64,000 nt of DNA from Carboxylicivirga longa (GTDB lineage: Bacteria > Bacteroidota > Bacteroidia > Bacteroidales > Marinilabiliaceae), in NCBI RefSeq assembly GCF_050589825.1, contig NZ_JBNGOZ010000004.1, forward strand, positions 124,001-188,000. Reading direction: 5' to 3'. Positions 1 to 9,111 of the stretch are shown here, in pieces. The stretch's first letter is position 1, and the number at the start of each line of letters is the position of its first letter. Under the pieces are notes generated by a model that saw only the letters and a list, made by a program, of their open reading frames with translations, ran no database searches and was not told where the DNA came from. Made by a program: the position numbers and the translations under genes.

Positions 1-2
1 AT

Positions 3-1292
3 TGGTCTTCAACCCTTAGCAAGGATAATCGATCCTTCTTCTATCCTTCGGTAACAGCCTCTTATGTGATAACTGATATGTTGAATAAGTCAGGCGCAAT
101 GGTTCCCACATGGTTAACTTTTGCCAAAGTAAGGGCTTCCTATGCCGAGGTGGGTAATGACCTACAACCCTATCAGCTGTATAATACCTACTGGATAGGG
201 AAAGACCCCAGTGGCGATACAACCGCCGGCGCTGGAACTACATTATTTGATTCGACTGTTCGCAGCGAGTTGATTAAATCCTATGAAATTGGTGCCGAGC
301 TACGCCTATTCCAAAACAGGCTGGGTATTGATTTTGCCTGGTACAAATCCAATGCAACTCGTCAGTTGATTGACCTGCCCATGGACCCAATGAGTGGTTA
401 TGAGCGGAAAAAGATCAACGCAGGTGATATTCAAAACAAGGGTGTTGAGCTAATGCTGCATGGAGACTTGCTCAGAAGTAGCACAGGTCTTAACTGGGAC
501 ATGCAAATCAACTACTCGAAAAATGAGAATACTATTGAAGAGCTGGCTGAGGGTGTAGAGCGCTATAAGTTAGGTGGTTATGATAATGTGTTGATTGATG
601 CCACAGTGGGCGGTATGTACGGAGAGATATATGGTACTTCCTTCTTACGTGTTACTGATGAAGAAAGCGAGCATTATGGACGTTTGTTGTTGGATGGTAA
701 TGGTTTGCCACAGGAAGATGGTGAGGTCAAGAAGCTGGGTAATCAGCAGCCCGATGCCATGGTAGGCTGGATCAACAACTTTAGCTATAAGAATTTGAGT
801 TTGAGCTTTCAGGTGGATGGTCGCTTTGGTGGCGAGATCTTCTCGGGTACCAACCTGGGCTTGCAGAGAGCCGGTACAGCCGATGTAACCGCACCCGGTG
901 GAATGCGCGAAGATATGGTAGTTGATGGCGTGGTGATGGATGGTGATAATTACATCGAAAATACCACATCTATTTCAACACAAGATTACTGGAATGCTGT
1001 TACCGGACCCGGTAACCTTGGTATTACAGAGGCCAATATCTACGATGCTACCAGTGTGCGACTGCGGAATATTCGCCTCAGTTATAATTTGCGCGGTGGA
1101 ATTCTGGAGAATACCCCCATTAAGCGCATGAAACTGGGCTTCACCGTTAATAATGTATGGCTGATTAAGAGTCATTTAAAGGGTGTTGACCCCGAATCGG
1201 TTTATGCCACAGGAACAAACGCAGTAGGTTTCGAAAATGCGGCTCCTCCAACATCACGTACCTATATTTTTAACCTGTCGTTGGACTTTTAA
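3..1292 (+). CDS. SusC/RagA-type TonB-dependent outer membrane transporter, 3' part only
   Basis: The reading frame is open from the window edge, so the visible 429 residues are the C-terminal part of a protein normally about 1000 residues long; the plug and TonB box lie upstream. The segment reads as an outer-membrane beta-barrel: an early strand FFYPSVTASYVITDM typical of SusC barrels, many alternating aromatic/polar strands, and a terminal strand ending in NLSLDF, with the C-terminal phenylalanine expected for BAM-assembled barrels. SusC proteins import oligosaccharides or peptides across the outer membrane in complex with a SusD lipoprotein, and a SusD-like gene follows after 6 bases. The substrate cannot be inferred. 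The family assignment is secure; the true start is outside the window. Confidence 0.93.
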   Translation, partial: WSSTLSKDNRSFFYPSVTASYVITDMLNKSGAMVPTWLTFAKVRASYAEVGNDLQPYQLYNTYWIGKDPSGDTTAGAGTTLFDSTVRSELIKSYEIGAELRLFQNRLGIDFAWYKSNATRQLIDLPMDPMSGYERKKINAGDIQNKGVELMLHGDLLRSSTGLNWDMQINYSKNENTIEELAEGVERYKLGGYDNVLIDATVGGMYGEIYGTSFLRVTDEESEHYGRLLLDGNGLPQEDGEVKKLGNQQPDAMVGWINNFSYKNLSLSFQVDGRFGGEIFSGTNLGLQRAGTADVTAPGGMREDMVVDGVVMDGDNYIENTTSISTQDYWNAVTGPGNLGITEANIYDATSVRLRNIRLSYNLRGGILENTPIKRMKLGFTVNNVWLIKSHLKGVDPESVYATGTNAVGFENAAPPTSRTYIFNLSLDF

Positions 1293-1298
1293 AAACTT

Positions 1299-3236
1299 AT
1301 GAAGATGAAGAAAATGATAAAATTATATGCAGCTGCCGGTTTAGTTTTTGCGATGGCTTTGGCAGGTTGCTCCGATTTTGAAGAAATAAATGTGGATCCT
1401 AAGGCAGCCAGTGCTGAGCAGGTGCAGGTGGAGTACATCATCAACTCCTCTATTGTGGGTGCTCAGCAGAATCCACACGTGGCCGAACGTGCCTTTGTGT
1501 TATACTGGAAAATAGCCGCACGTCAATGGCGTGGTAATGGTGCCTTGGCTACCGGTGGATACAGTGATGGCTGGAGTAACGATTATTACAATTCCCTCTC
1601 GGGATGGCTCAAAAACGCTTACCTGGCGGTTAATATTTCGGATGAGAAGATGGCACAGGGCGCCGCTCTTCCTTATACCGATAACCTGAAGCAGGTAGCA
1701 CGTATCTGGCGTGTTTATCTGGTAAGTGAATTTGCCGACACCTTTGGTCCCATTCCTACCGAAGGATTCAGTGGCAGCAATCCGGAGTTTGATGATTTGC
1801 AAACAGTGTACTATTTCATGCTGCAAGAATTGCAGGAGGCATCTGAAAGCATCGACTTGAGCGAGGCAGCCAAGGTGCCTGAAGATTTGAAAGATTATGA
1901 TAAAGCTTATGGTTTCGACCTGAGAAAATGGAAGAAGTATGCCAATTCTATGCGTATGCGCCTGGCTATGCGCCTGTCAGAGGTGGATCCAGCCAAGGCC
2001 AAGTCTGAGTTTGAAGCAGCTGTGAAGGGCGACTTGATAATGGAGGAAGATGATTTCTTTGATGTGCCTGAGCAAGGGGGATGGAGTGACTTGACTGCCG
2101 TAATGAGCCGTGAGTGGAATAGTCAACCCTTATCGGCAACCCTCAATAACCTTTACATTGGTCTGGGTGGACTTAGTTCGGCTGATATGTTGCCTGATTC
2201 AGTTCATAAATACATTCACACGGCCGATTACATGGGCGTGAAATACGATCAGCACCTGACTTCCATGACCAATGATCCGTCAACCGGATTTTGGTACGAT
2301 GGTTTGCATGAGAAGATAGACCCTCGTGCCTACAAGTCATTCATTATACCGGGTGATTTTGAGAATCCTGACTTCTGCTTCTATCCTTCATGGGATAACA
2401 ATGCTGAAACAGTGGTGCGCAATCTTCTGGATGATGACGGCGAGGTGGTGAAAGAGATTGATGCTTCCTTTACCTGGAATGCTGCCCCTCTGGGTGACTG
2501 GGGTGATAAAGCGGCGCGTAACCAGGTGGCTACTTTCCCCGGTACTAACCCACGTTTAAGTCAGCGCTTCCGCCAGGCTAGCCCTGAAGATAAGCCGGGA
2601 CGTATCTTCTTTGCTCCCTGGGAAACTTATTTCTTAATTGCCGAGGCTGCCGTGCGTGGCTGGGATGTGCCCATGAGTGGAAAAGAAGCCTACGAGAAGG
2701 GCATTGAGTCCAACTTCCTCTATTGGGATGTAGCAGGCCACCTGGATGCTTATCTTGTTTCTGATGCCTACAACCGTGTGGGTACCTCAGTAAGCTGGGA
2801 TCATACGGCAGAACCAGTAGGACCTGTTGTGATGAATTATGTGGATGGCTATACCGGCGAGGAGGGAACCGTTGAGTTTAATTATCCCAAAAACTATATT
2901 TATAAAGATGGTACTGTAAGCAACGATCATCTTACCAAGATCATTACACAGAAGTTTATTGCGCAAAACCCATACTTGCCATTGGAGGCCTGGAATGATC
3001 ATCGTCGACTGGGATTACCATTCTTTGAGAATCCTGCGGTGGATAAGCCCCTGCTGAATTTGCCGGATCTTAACGAGAGCAACTATATGACCAATCAAGT
3101 GTCCTTCTTCCCGCAGCGGGTGAAGTATCCTTCCAATCTGGCCAATAGTAATCCCGAAGGTTATGTGCAGGCCGTTGGCTTCCTTAACGGTGATGATGCT
3201 GTGCTGACACCCCTGTGGTGGGCACAAAAGGATTAG
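1299..3236 (+). CDS. SusD/RagB-like surface lipoprotein
   Basis: 645 residues. The N-terminus has a charged start, a hydrophobic stretch and a lipobox ending ALAGC (Cys24), so it should be a lipoprotein. The following motif DFEEINVDP is characteristic of SusD-like proteins of the SusD_2 group. The body is rich in Trp/Tyr and TPR-like helical segments (for example the region around residues 195-230 with KWKKYANSMRMRLAMRL), as expected for the helical SusD scaffold that forms a lid over the SusC barrel and binds glycan or peptide. It starts 6 bases after the SusC stop, so the two are co-transcribed. The ligand is unknown; no glycan hydrolase sits directly next to the pair on this side. A hairpin terminator follows at 3306. 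Confidence 0.9.
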   Translation: MKMKKMIKLYAAAGLVFAMALAGCSDFEEINVDPKAASAEQVQVEYIINSSIVGAQQNPHVAERAFVLYWKIAARQWRGNGALATGGYSDGWSNDYYNSLSGWLKNAYLAVNISDEKMAQGAALPYTDNLKQVARIWRVYLVSEFADTFGPIPTEGFSGSNPEFDDLQTVYYFMLQELQEASESIDLSEAAKVPEDLKDYDKAYGFDLRKWKKYANSMRMRLAMRLSEVDPAKAKSEFEAAVKGDLIMEEDDFFDVPEQGGWSDLTAVMSREWNSQPLSATLNNLYIGLGGLSSADMLPDSVHKYIHTADYMGVKYDQHLTSMTNDPSTGFWYDGLHEKIDPRAYKSFIIPGDFENPDFCFYPSWDNNAETVVRNLLDDDGEVVKEIDASFTWNAAPLGDWGDKAARNQVATFPGTNPRLSQRFRQASPEDKPGRIFFAPWETYFLIAEAAVRGWDVPMSGKEAYEKGIESNFLYWDVAGHLDAYLVSDAYNRVGTSVSWDHTAEPVGPVVMNYVDGYTGEEGTVEFNYPKNYIYKDGTVSNDHLTKIITQKFIAQNPYLPLEAWNDHRRLGLPFFENPAVDKPLLNLPDLNESNYMTNQVSFFPQRVKYPSNLANSNPEGYVQAVGFLNGDDAVLTPLWWAQKD

Positions 3237-3250
3237 TAGTAATAACCCAT

Positions 3251-3293
3251 TACGGACCGTTTTTATAAGCATCTCACTATAAAGAAACGATCC
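3251..3293 (+). repeat. Dispersed palindromic repeat, copy 1 (diverged)
   Basis: The segment beginning ACGGACCGTTTTTATAAGC and ending AACGATCC matches three other intergenic copies at about 10763, 15524 and 29907. The arms pair imperfectly around a central ATAAGCATCT. It lies 15 bases after the SusD-like stop codon and just before an intrinsic terminator. This is the most diverged of the four copies. Confidence 0.6.
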
Positions 3294-3305
3294 ATCAAAG
3301 CGCTT

Positions 3306-3336
3306 AAAGCGGCTGCCCTATCGGGTGGCCGCTTTT
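3306..3336 (+). terminator. Intrinsic terminator after the SusD-like gene
   Basis: AAAGCGGC (3306-3313) pairs with GCCGCTTT (3328-3335) and the stem continues inward with CCC/GGG around a TATC loop, followed by a short T tract. It ends the SusC/SusD transcript. Confidence 0.8.
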
Positions 3337-3484
3337 CCTTTCATCAATTGCAGGTCTGTGGCCGATCTGCTACGGTGCTAAATAAAATGACAATAATCAT
3401 AGGTATAACTCAAATACCTTTTGCATATTTGTTATTTAGAATAATACCATATAAGAATTTTATTACATCATAAAAATCAATGCA

Positions 3485-4516
3485 ATGACAATGATGAAAG
3501 CACTGGTGAAGTCAAAAGCCGAGAAGGGCATTTGGATGGAAGAGGTAAAAATACCTGTGATTGGTCCCAACGATGTTTTGATAAAAGTATCAAAATCGGC
3601 CATCTGTGGTACCGACCTTCACATCTACAAGTGGGATGAGTGGGCGCAGAAAACCATTCCTGTGGGTATGACCATCGGTCATGAATACGTGGGTCATGTT
3701 GCGCAAGTTGGAACCGAGGTGAAGGATTTTAAAGAGGGAGACCGGGTGACTGGCGAAGGACATATTGCTTGTGGTCGTTGTCGTAACTGTCGCCGCGGAC
3801 GTCAGCATATCTGTGAAAACACGGTAGGTATCGGCGTTAATATCGATGGTTCTTTTGCCGAGTATGTAAAAGTACCGGCCAGCAATGTGATGAAGATCAA
3901 TGCATCTATTCCCGATGAGATACTGGCCATTATGGATCCCTTTGGTAATGCTACACACACTGCCTTGTCTTTTCCTTTGATTGGCGAGGATGTACTGGTG
4001 ACCGGCTCAGGTTTGATTGGCAGCATGGCGGTAGCCGTGGCAAAATTTGCGGGTGCCCGTTACGTAGTGGCCACTGAAACCAATGAGTTTCGTGCAGAGC
4101 TGGCGCGTAAGATGGGTGCCACCAAGGTGGTGAATCCCATCACTGATAACCTGCGCGAAGAGATGGATAAGCTGGGCATGATTGGTTTTGATATTGGTTT
4201 GGAATGTTCGGGAGCGCCGGCGGCCTTTAATCAGCTGGTGCAGCACATGTATAACTCGGGTAAGATTTCGCTGCTGGGTATCCTGCCATCAACTACCCAG
4301 GTCGATTGGAATAATATTATCTTCAAAGGATTGACCCTGAAGGGTATCTATGGTCGCGAGATGTATGAGACCTGGTATAAGATGGAGCAAATGCTCATGT
4401 CAGGTCTCGACCTGTCACCGATCATTACTCACCGTTATAGCATCAATGATTTCCAGAAGGGCTTTGATGTAATGGATGAAGGAAACTGTGGTAAGGTGCT
4501 CCTCAACTGGGATTAA
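3485..4516 (+). CDS. tdh: L-threonine 3-dehydrogenase
   Basis: 343 residues, the normal size for this zinc-dependent medium-chain dehydrogenase, which oxidises L-threonine to 2-amino-3-ketobutyrate with NAD+ in the cytosol. Visible signatures are the catalytic-zinc region CGTDLHIYKWDEWAQ with GHEYVG, the structural-zinc cysteine cluster CGRCRNCRRGRQHIC, and the nucleotide-binding loop VTGSGLIGS. The early segment KSKAEKGIWMEEV matches the family N-terminus. Family proteins usually begin MKAL, so translation may start at the ATG at 3494; the first ATG is annotated here. No 2-amino-3-ketobutyrate ligase gene lies next to it, so it appears to be a single-gene unit closed by the terminator at 4537. 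Confidence 0.95.
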   Translation: MTMMKALVKSKAEKGIWMEEVKIPVIGPNDVLIKVSKSAICGTDLHIYKWDEWAQKTIPVGMTIGHEYVGHVAQVGTEVKDFKEGDRVTGEGHIACGRCRNCRRGRQHICENTVGIGVNIDGSFAEYVKVPASNVMKINASIPDEILAIMDPFGNATHTALSFPLIGEDVLVTGSGLIGSMAVAVAKFAGARYVVATETNEFRAELARKMGATKVVNPITDNLREEMDKLGMIGFDIGLECSGAPAAFNQLVQHMYNSGKISLLGILPSTTQVDWNNIIFKGLTLKGIYGREMYETWYKMEQMLMSGLDLSPIITHRYSINDFQKGFDVMDEGNCGKVLLNWD

Positions 4517-4536
4517 GTAAACCACTGAACAATACT

Positions 4537-4587
4537 AACGGATTGTGTCGATGAGGTGAGCTAACCCCACGATGCAATCCGTTTTTT
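4537..4587 (+). terminator. Intrinsic terminator after tdh
   Basis: AACGGATTG (4537-4545) is perfectly complementary to CAATCCGTT (4575-4583) and is followed by a run of T residues to 4587. The stem closes a long loop of about 29 bases. Confidence 0.8.
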
Positions 4588-4657
4588 ATTTTTACTTTTG
4601 AAGTGAAAAATCAGACCGAACAATATTATCATTGCTTTAATTATCAAATAGTCATCT

Positions 4658-5863
4658 ATGCTTCACGTAAAAAGCTGTCTTACAATCATTCTAACATTAT
4701 ATTCACTGCTTGCCGGGGCTCAGGATAGTGTTCAATGGGCTACGCGTATCGATGAAATAGTGGCCGAAACAGATCCCAACTTCAAGAGGGATAAGCTGCA
4801 AAAGTTGAGCAGAGCGATTGCCGACGGATGGGATAATAGCGAAGATATTGAGCAGCTTGGTCGCAGCCATAGTGCTTTTCATTTACTTCGTTCGGACAAT
4901 GGAAAAATGGAAATTGCCGTGCTGGGTGCGGTAACTTATACCAATGTTTTTCAACTGGATTGGATTGTAAATACTAATGATTCGGTATATGTCTTTAGCG
5001 ATGAACTGCCATATAATTCCGGTAGAGAAGGTAATGAGTATCAGTATGACCTACATCTGGATGGTGCCGAACGCTACCATTTTAGGGTGCGCCGTGGTAA
5101 ACAGCTGGTCTTGGAAGCCCATGATGTACTGACCAAGTGTTGGTTTGAGGATTTGCATAAGCCCATGTCTGACGATCAGAAAGAGGCGCTTAATCAGGAA
5201 TTGCAGGAGCGACTTATGAAACTGTGGGAGGACCCGGCAATGTATGAAAATACTTTCCCCCAACTTAAACGAATGAAAACACTCTTGTCGGACGATCATA
5301 AAGTAAAGGTATGTACTTATAATATTCAGAAGCAGGGTTTTAAGCAGGTGTTTTATGGAGCTGTTATACTCAATGAGGGAGATATCAGTATCAGGCTATT
5401 GAACGATGAAAGCGACAGGATACGATCGCCCGAGCGTTCATCCTTATCCAACAAAAAATGGTATGGCGCCATTTATCTTGATATGATTCAAACGGAAAAT
5501 TCAGGCAAAACACTCTATACCCTGCTGGGCTATCGCGGCCATGATGAGTTTATGAAGACGCGCGTATTGGATGTACTGCAGGTGCAGAACGGAGGACGAT
5601 TGCGTTTTGGGCTGCCTGTTTTTAAAACCGATCGGCTTACCCGCAACAGGATTGTTTTTCAATACTCGGCCAAAACTACCATGATGATGCGCTATGACCG
5701 TCGTGAGAAGATGATCGTGTTTGATAATCTGGCTCCGGCTGATCCCATGTTTCGTAATGTATACCAGTATTACGGGCCTGATTTTTCTTACAATGCCTTT
5801 AAGTTTAGCAAAGGACTGTGGCAGCTAAAAAAAGATATTGATCTGCGTAACCCCAAACGATAA
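4658..5863 (+). CDS. Secreted protein of unknown function, conserved-type Bacteroidota family
   Basis: 401 residues. An N-terminal signal peptide ending LLAGAQ is visible, so the protein should be exported to the periplasm or beyond. The C-terminal half has a distinctive pattern: KKWYGAIYLDMI, then TLYTLLGYRG, FGLPVF, IVFQYSAK, MIVFDNLAP and YYGPDFSYNAFKFSKG. I recall this pattern from uncharacterised proteins in many Bacteroidota but cannot name a domain or function. No catalytic motif is evident. The next gene, an M49 peptidase, starts 15 bases downstream, so the two are likely co-transcribed. The ATG start directly precedes the signal peptide and is well supported. Confidence 0.75.
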   Translation: MLHVKSCLTIILTLYSLLAGAQDSVQWATRIDEIVAETDPNFKRDKLQKLSRAIADGWDNSEDIEQLGRSHSAFHLLRSDNGKMEIAVLGAVTYTNVFQLDWIVNTNDSVYVFSDELPYNSGREGNEYQYDLHLDGAERYHFRVRRGKQLVLEAHDVLTKCWFEDLHKPMSDDQKEALNQELQERLMKLWEDPAMYENTFPQLKRMKTLLSDDHKVKVCTYNIQKQGFKQVFYGAVILNEGDISIRLLNDESDRIRSPERSSLSNKKWYGAIYLDMIQTENSGKTLYTLLGYRGHDEFMKTRVLDVLQVQNGGRLRFGLPVFKTDRLTRNRIVFQYSAKTTMMMRYDRREKMIVFDNLAPADPMFRNVYQYYGPDFSYNAFKFSKGLWQLKKDIDLRNPKR

Positions 5864-5878
5864 ACTAACAGTATTGAA

Positions 5879-7858
5879 GTGATGAAGCGAGATATAAAAG
5901 AAAGAATAAATATAGACGAATTTCCCTATCAGATAGAGCAGTTTGGCGACTTGCGCATACTGCGTTACAGGATACCCAATTTTGAAAAGCTGCCCTTGCA
6001 GCAGAAACAATACATTTATTATCTCTCTGAGGCCGCACTCTCTGGACGTGATATCATCTGGGATCAGAATAATGCCCATAACCTGTGGCTGCGCCGTTGT
6101 CTTGATGTCATATATCAGTGTGTGGATAAGCAGGATGAACACTATAAGCAGCTGGAGGATTTTTATAAACGGGTGCTTTTTTCCAATGGAGTGCATCACC
6201 ATTATAGCACGGACAAGTTAGTGCCCGGTTTTAGTGAGGCTTCGCTGCGTAGATGGATAGAGGCACTAGCGCCGGAAGCGCTGCATGAATTGGGAAGCGA
6301 CACGGCTCAGGAGTTATTTCAAGGCCTTCACAACTTGCTCTTTGATGCATCTTTTCAGGCACGGCGTGTTTGTCAGGATGAAGGAAAGGATGTGGTAGCT
6401 GCATCGGCCAATAACTATTATCAGGGGCTTACTCAGGCCGAAGCGGAGGCCTTTTACCGGCAGCGACAGGAGAGTGATGGTGCACAGCCGGTATCATACG
6501 GGCTAAATACTCGTCTGGTAAAGACAGCAAAAGGAATTGAAGAAGAGGTGTGGCGATTAGGGGGCCGTTATGATGCATCACTGAAGCGCATTGTGCATTG
6601 GCTGAAAAAGGCTGAGAAAGTGGCTGAGAACGATGTGCAGAGGAAAGTGATCAGCATATTAATACAGTTTTATGAAACAGGCGACCTGAAGATTTTTGAT
6701 ACTTATAGCATTGAATGGCTGAAGGAGCAGGAGGGAAGCATTGATTTTATCAATGGTTTTATTGAGGTGTATGGCGATGCCTTGGGTTATAAAGGAGCCT
6801 GGGAGAGTCTGGTGAACATTGTGGATCGTGAAGAAACAAGCAAGGCCACACGTATTAGTGAAAATGCTCAGTGGTTCGAGGATCATTCGCCGGTGCATTC
6901 CGCACACCGTAAAGAAAAAGTTCAGGGTGTTAGCATGAAGGTGATTAACGCCTTGATGTTGGGGGGCGACTGCTACCCGGCGGCTCCCTTGGGTATCAAC
7001 TTACCCAATGCCGAGTGGATACGCGAGCAGCACGGCTCCAAGTCGGTGTCGCTGCAAAATATTAGTGAGGCGCATGAGATGGCTTCTTTAAACAGCGGTG
7101 TTCTGGAGGAGTTTGCCTTTGACCAGCAGGAGATCGAGCTGCATCGCAAGTACGGCGCCCTGGCAGATCATCTGCACACGCATCTGCATGAGTGTGTAGG
7201 GCATGGCTCGGGTAAGCTCGAAGATGGCGTAAGAACGGACGCCCTGAAGGCCTATGGATCAGTGATTGAAGAGGCGCGTGCCGATCTGTTCGGTCTTTAT
7301 TTTATTGCCGATGAAAAGATGCAGGAGCTGGGACTGGTGCCCAATGCCGAGGTGGCTAAGGCGCAGTATAATGCCTACATCCGCAATGGCTTGATGGTTC
7401 AGCTGGCGCGGATAAGCGAAGGGGCCAATATTGAACAGACCCACATGCGCAACCGTCAGCTGGTGGCCTCATGGGTATTCGAGAAAGGCGGTAGTGACGT
7501 GATTGAGATGCGCCGGATGGAAGATAAAACCTATTTCGTTGTGAAGGATCATGCAAAGCTGCGCACGCTCTTTGGCGAACTTTTAAAAGAAGTGCAACGC
7601 ATTAAATCGCAGGGTGACTATGAAGCAGCACGTCAGCTGGTGGAGCAATACGGCGTTAAGGTAGATCAGCAACTGCATGCCGAAGTGAAGGAACGTTACA
7701 GCCGTTTGAAGGTGGCGCCTTATTCGGGTTTTCTCAACCCGCGCTTGACACCGGTTTATGATCATGATGGAGCAATAAAGGGTGTAAGCATCTCCTACGA
7801 TGAGAACTTCATGGAGCAGATGCAGCGCTATAATCGTGATTACAGCTTTGAGAAATAA
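5879..7858 (+). CDS. Dipeptidyl peptidase III-like zinc metallopeptidase (family M49)
   Basis: 659 residues, close to bacterial DPP III. The diagnostic M49 zinc site HECVGH is at residues 437-442 (His437 and His442 as ligands, Glu438 catalytic), and the third ligand lies in VIEEARADLFG, most likely Glu465, giving the 28-residue His-to-Glu spacing typical of the family. DPP III removes dipeptides from the N-terminus of short peptides. No signal peptide is visible, so a cytosolic location is inferred, unlike some Bacteroides homologues that carry one. Exact peptide specificity is not predictable. It is transcribed with the secreted unknown protein upstream and is followed by the repeat array beginning near 7890. 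Confidence 0.93.
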   Translation: MMKRDIKERINIDEFPYQIEQFGDLRILRYRIPNFEKLPLQQKQYIYYLSEAALSGRDIIWDQNNAHNLWLRRCLDVIYQCVDKQDEHYKQLEDFYKRVLFSNGVHHHYSTDKLVPGFSEASLRRWIEALAPEALHELGSDTAQELFQGLHNLLFDASFQARRVCQDEGKDVVAASANNYYQGLTQAEAEAFYRQRQESDGAQPVSYGLNTRLVKTAKGIEEEVWRLGGRYDASLKRIVHWLKKAEKVAENDVQRKVISILIQFYETGDLKIFDTYSIEWLKEQEGSIDFINGFIEVYGDALGYKGAWESLVNIVDREETSKATRISENAQWFEDHSPVHSAHRKEKVQGVSMKVINALMLGGDCYPAAPLGINLPNAEWIREQHGSKSVSLQNISEAHEMASLNSGVLEEFAFDQQEIELHRKYGALADHLHTHLHECVGHGSGKLEDGVRTDALKAYGSVIEEARADLFGLYFIADEKMQELGLVPNAEVAKAQYNAYIRNGLMVQLARISEGANIEQTHMRNRQLVASWVFEKGGSDVIEMRRMEDKTYFVVKDHAKLRTLFGELLKEVQRIKSQGDYEAARQLVEQYGVKVDQQLHAEVKERYSRLKVAPYSGFLNPRLTPVYDHDGAIKGVSISYDENFMEQMQRYNRDYSFEK

Positions 7859-7942
7859 GATAGAAAATACAGCCTACAGTTTCCCGCAGATACCCTCCCT
7901 GCGTAAAGCTTGCCAACCCCGAAAGGGGGTTTACGGTTAATA

Positions 7943-7964
7943 ACCACGGGTTTAACCCCGTGGT
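7943..7964. repeat. Palindrome in module A1
   Basis: Arms ACCACGGG and CCCGTGGT separated by TTTAAC. The arms are identical in all three full A modules while the last base of the spacer differs, which argues for conserved hairpin or cruciform structure. Confidence 0.7.
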
Positions 7965-8223
7965 AAGTACGTCCATCATCCCCAACCCCGAAGGGGGTTG
8001 AATGTTTGTGCTCATAAACCACAGATTTTACGTGCATGAATCTTAGTTGTTGCTACGACTACCACAATCATAAAAAGGCTTGTCCACCTTAGCTAAAGGG
8101 GACCGGTAAACAGGCTGTGGCAAGTTATACGACTCAGGGGGATTGAATACCTGTCCGCAGATTAGCACAGATTTCTTCCCTGCGTAAAGCTTGCCTAACC
8201 CCGAAAGGGCTTTACGGTCAATA

Positions 8224-8245
8224 ACCACGGGTTTAAACCCGTGGT
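8224..8245. repeat. Perfect 22-base palindrome in module A2
   Basis: Arms ACCACGGG and CCCGTGGT with central TTTAAA give a perfectly self-complementary 22-mer. Confidence 0.75.
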
Positions 8246-8354
8246 AAGCAACCCACTCATTCACAACCCCAAAGCGGGTTGAATACCTGTCCGCAGATTT
8301 CGCAAACTACTGTCCTATGTGAAGTTGGGGCGTAGTGCTTTATGTAGGATTTTG

Positions 8355-8368
8355 TTGCATGCATGCAA
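8355..8368. repeat. Perfect 14-base palindrome between repeat modules
   Basis: TTGCATGCATGCAA is self-complementary and lies in the only non-repeated stretch of the array (8290-8480). It could be a protein-binding site, but nothing else supports that. Confidence 0.4.
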
Positions 8369-8664
8369 AAAATAGCTAATTGCACTATTTGATTAGCATT
8401 TTTAGGTCATTTTGTTGATTTGGTTGTGCGTTTTGTATAGGTAAAATAGAGCTGATATTTTTAATACAGCAGCGCAGGAAAATTAGTTATTGCTACGACT
8501 ACCACAATCATAAAAAGGCTTGTCCACCTTAGCAAAGGGGGACCAGTAAACAGTCTGTGGTAAGTTATACGACTCAGGGGGATTGAGTACCTGTCCACAG
8601 ATTAACACAGATACCTTCCCTGCAGGAAGCTTGCTTAACCCCGAAAAGGGGTTTACGGTCAATA

Positions 8665-8686
8665 ACCACGGGTTTAAGCCCGTGGT
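8665..8686. repeat. Palindrome in module A3
   Basis: Arms ACCACGGG and CCCGTGGT around TTTAAG; the arms match those of A1 and A2 exactly. Confidence 0.7.
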
Positions 8687-9111
8687 AAGTACGTCCATCA
8701 TCCACAACCCCGAAGCGGGTTGAATGTTTGTGCTCATAAACCACAGATTTTACGTGCATGAATCTTAGTTGTTGCTACGACTACCACAATCATAAAAAGG
8801 CTTGTCCACCTTAGCAAAGGGGGACCAGTAACCAGGCTGTGGCAAGTTATACGACTCAGGGGGATTGAATACTTGCCACTAGAAACCGAAGATCAACATA
8901 GCTACCTTCCCTGCGGGTTGCTTACTGAACCGCGAAAGGGGATAAGTATATTAATTGCAGAGAGTTAGAGTGTAGTTTGAACAGCACTCACACAGAATAC
9001 AGGTTTGCTGTATTAAACATTTATCTTCGCAGCTTGTTCCGCTGATAAGAATGATTTTGGAAGTGTGTATATCTTGGCTTATTTTTACAGCTTAGCATTT
9101 ATTATTGCACT

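Larger units (their letters stand above)
7896..8945. repeat. Alternating two-module intergenic repeat array (A1-B1-A2, gap, B2-A3-B3-A4)
   Basis: About 1 kb without a credible gene. It is built from two sequence modules that alternate. Module A begins CCCTGCGTAAAGCTTGCC, contains the pair ACCCCGAAAGGG / TTTACGG and an ACCACGGG...CCCGTGGT palindrome, and ends near GGTTGAAT. Module B begins GTTGCTACGACTACCACAAT and ends GGGGGATTGAATACCTGTCC. Order: A1 7896-8042, B1 8045-8164, A2 8178-8283, a unique stretch 8290-8480, B2 8484-8604, A3 8616-8766, B3 8768-8875, and a degenerate A at 8902-8945. A1 and A3 also share a tail TTTGTGCTCATAAACCACAG. Translated reading frames here repeat the same residues and look spurious. 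The function is unknown. Confidence 0.85.

Noticed and set aside
7809..8759. Several short minus-strand frames with similar proteins (PVVIDRK, KLYAG)
   Set aside because: They repeat because the DNA modules repeat; they cross palindromes and differ in frame, so they are not credible genes.
7896..8945. CRISPR array
   Set aside because: Repeats are 100-150 bases, few, and in two types without regular spacers; no cas genes are nearby.
7896..8945. Insertion sequence
   Set aside because: No transposase frame and no terminal inverted repeats or target duplication could be found.
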